This document shows positions 62,112 to 62,776 of a stretch of 62,776 nt of DNA, in pieces. The stretch covers positions 1 to 62,776 of the forward strand of contig JAHEYP010000022.1 of the NCBI GenBank assembly GCA_023251535.1. The letters are read 5' to 3'. This DNA comes from Bacteroidota bacterium (GTDB lineage: Bacteria; Bacteroidota; Bacteroidia; AKYH767-A; OLB10). Every line of letters begins with the position of its first letter. Within the stretch, counting starts at the first letter, position 1. The notes beneath the pieces were generated by a model. It ran no database searches, was not told the DNA's origin, and was given only the letters and a program-made list of their open reading frames with translations. Made by a program: the position numbers and the translations under genes.

Positions 62112-62776
62112 ATGCTCCTCAACCTAACCAAACCTCTCGCTTTTTTTGACCTTGAAACAACCGGTATTACCATTGGGACCGACAGGATTGTTGAGATCAG
62201 TATTTTAAAATTAATGCCCGATGGAGAAAAGCTGATTTATACAAAACGTGTAAATCCCGAAATGCCGATTCCTGAGGCTTCATCGAAAGTGCATGGTATT
62301 TACGACAAGGACATTGCTAACGAACCGAATTTTAAACAACTTGCTCCAGAAATAAATCAATTTATTGGCAATGCCGATTTAGCGGGATATAATTCCAATA
62401 AGTTTGACGTACCGATGTTAGTCGATGAGTTTATTAGAGTAGGAGTGAACTTCGAAATGAAAGGTAGAAGAATGGTAGATGTGCAAAATATTTTCCATAA
62501 AATGGAGCAGCGCACATTAGCCGCAGCATATAAATTTTATTGCGAAAAGGAAATTGTAAATGCACATAGTGCTGAAGCGGATATTGAAGCGACCTACGAA
62601 GTTTTTATGGCTCAATTAGCGCGTTACGACTCATTAGCGAAGGATGTAGAAGGATTAAGTACTTTCTCTGCAATGAATAAGAACGTTGATTTAGCAGGCC
62701 GTATCGTGTTTAATGAAAAGAACGAAGAAGTGTTTAATTTCGGTAAGCACAAAGGACGCACCGTTAGTGATGTTTT
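62112..62776 (+). CDS. DnaQ-like 3'-5' exonuclease (partial, runs off the window)
   Basis: The frame from ATG 62112 stays open to the window end: 221 codons are present. The DEDDh exonuclease motifs are complete: Exo I FFDLETTG (residues 10-17), Exo II LAGYNSNKFDVPML near 95-108, and Exo III AHSAEADIEATY near 155. Similar to the epsilon proofreading subunit of DNA polymerase III or its free relatives. After Exo III the sequence VFNFGKHKGRTVSDV begins, a short conserved module often found C-terminal in Bacteroidota members. The missing C terminus prevents full classification. The start codon follows an unstable heptamer tract, which could alter expression. Confidence 0.88.
   Translation, partial: MLLNLTKPLAFFDLETTGITIGTDRIVEISILKLMPDGEKLIYTKRVNPEMPIPEASSKVHGIYDKDIANEPNFKQLAPEINQFIGNADLAGYNSNKFDVPMLVDEFIRVGVNFEMKGRRMVDVQNIFHKMEQRTLAAAYKFYCEKEIVNAHSAEADIEATYEVFMAQLARYDSLAKDVEGLSTFSAMNKNVDLAGRIVFNEKNEEVFNFGKHKGRTVSDV

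Overview
The window is a chromosomal stretch of a member of the Bacteroidota. The evidence is a secreted protein with a type-B type IX secretion sorting domain (26287-27702), the -7 promoter element TAnnTTTG in front of many genes, the near absence of Shine-Dalgarno sites, the hydroxyacyl-CoA-dehydrogenase-first order of the beta-oxidation fusion protein, several families typical of the phylum (DUF3467, DUF5606, MORN-variant and PD40 proteins), and the gene order rpsU-xerC-hpf-tRNAs-tuf-tRNA-Trp-secE-nusG-rplKAJL-rpoBC. A futalosine hydrolase suggests menaquinone is made by the futalosine route. No plasmid, phage, CRISPR or complete insertion sequence is visible.

Layout. 1-5820: aconitase, a PKD lipoprotein, a UMF1/Atg22-type transporter and a LutA-like Fe-S protein, with repeat-filled gaps. 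5821-6600: geneless mosaic of short repeats. 6601-13096: a visibly AT-rich block of plus-strand genes, made of an AraC regulator with a YHS/DoxX/outer-membrane operon, then a tight operon of DinB-like, NRDE/TANGO2-like, membrane, ATP-grasp and LysE-like genes. 13185-16537 (minus): queD-folE-fabD-purB operon. 16636-18509: futalosine hydrolase and a secreted vWA protein whose stop codon lies inside a hairpin repeat array (18504-18681). 18775-25104 (minus): SDR, psd, a receiver-domain/glutamate-dehydrogenase fusion, a metallopeptidase and an acyl-CoA dehydrogenase. 25301-27702: TsaC/Sua5 and a T9SS cargo protein. 27748-34941 (minus): small membrane protein, hypothetical, sterol-desaturase-like enzyme, thiolase, DUF2442/DUF4160 pair, MORN protein and the FadB-like fusion. 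35277-40978: DUF5606 protein, M3 peptidase, a large hybrid histidine kinase. 40979-41844: geneless, including an unexplained GC-richer patch. 41845-57350: translation and transcription core with five tRNA genes. 57494-61617: DUF3467, flippase-like protein plus glycosyltransferase, TPR/PD40 protein. 61618-62111: tandem repeats, then a DnaQ-like exonuclease cut by the window end.

The two observations I rate highest are (1) glutamate dehydrogenase carrying an apparently intact response-regulator receiver domain at its N terminus, which suggests phosphorylation control of nitrogen/carbon metabolism, and (2) a 34-nt intergenic hairpin family whose 9-bp stems change sequence on both sides while pairing is kept around a conserved 16-nt core, found in tandem and dispersed copies. 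Next are the DinB/NRDE/membrane/ATP-grasp/LysE operon, which could make and export an amino-acid-derived product, and a set of promoters placed so close to start codons that the transcripts should be leaderless.
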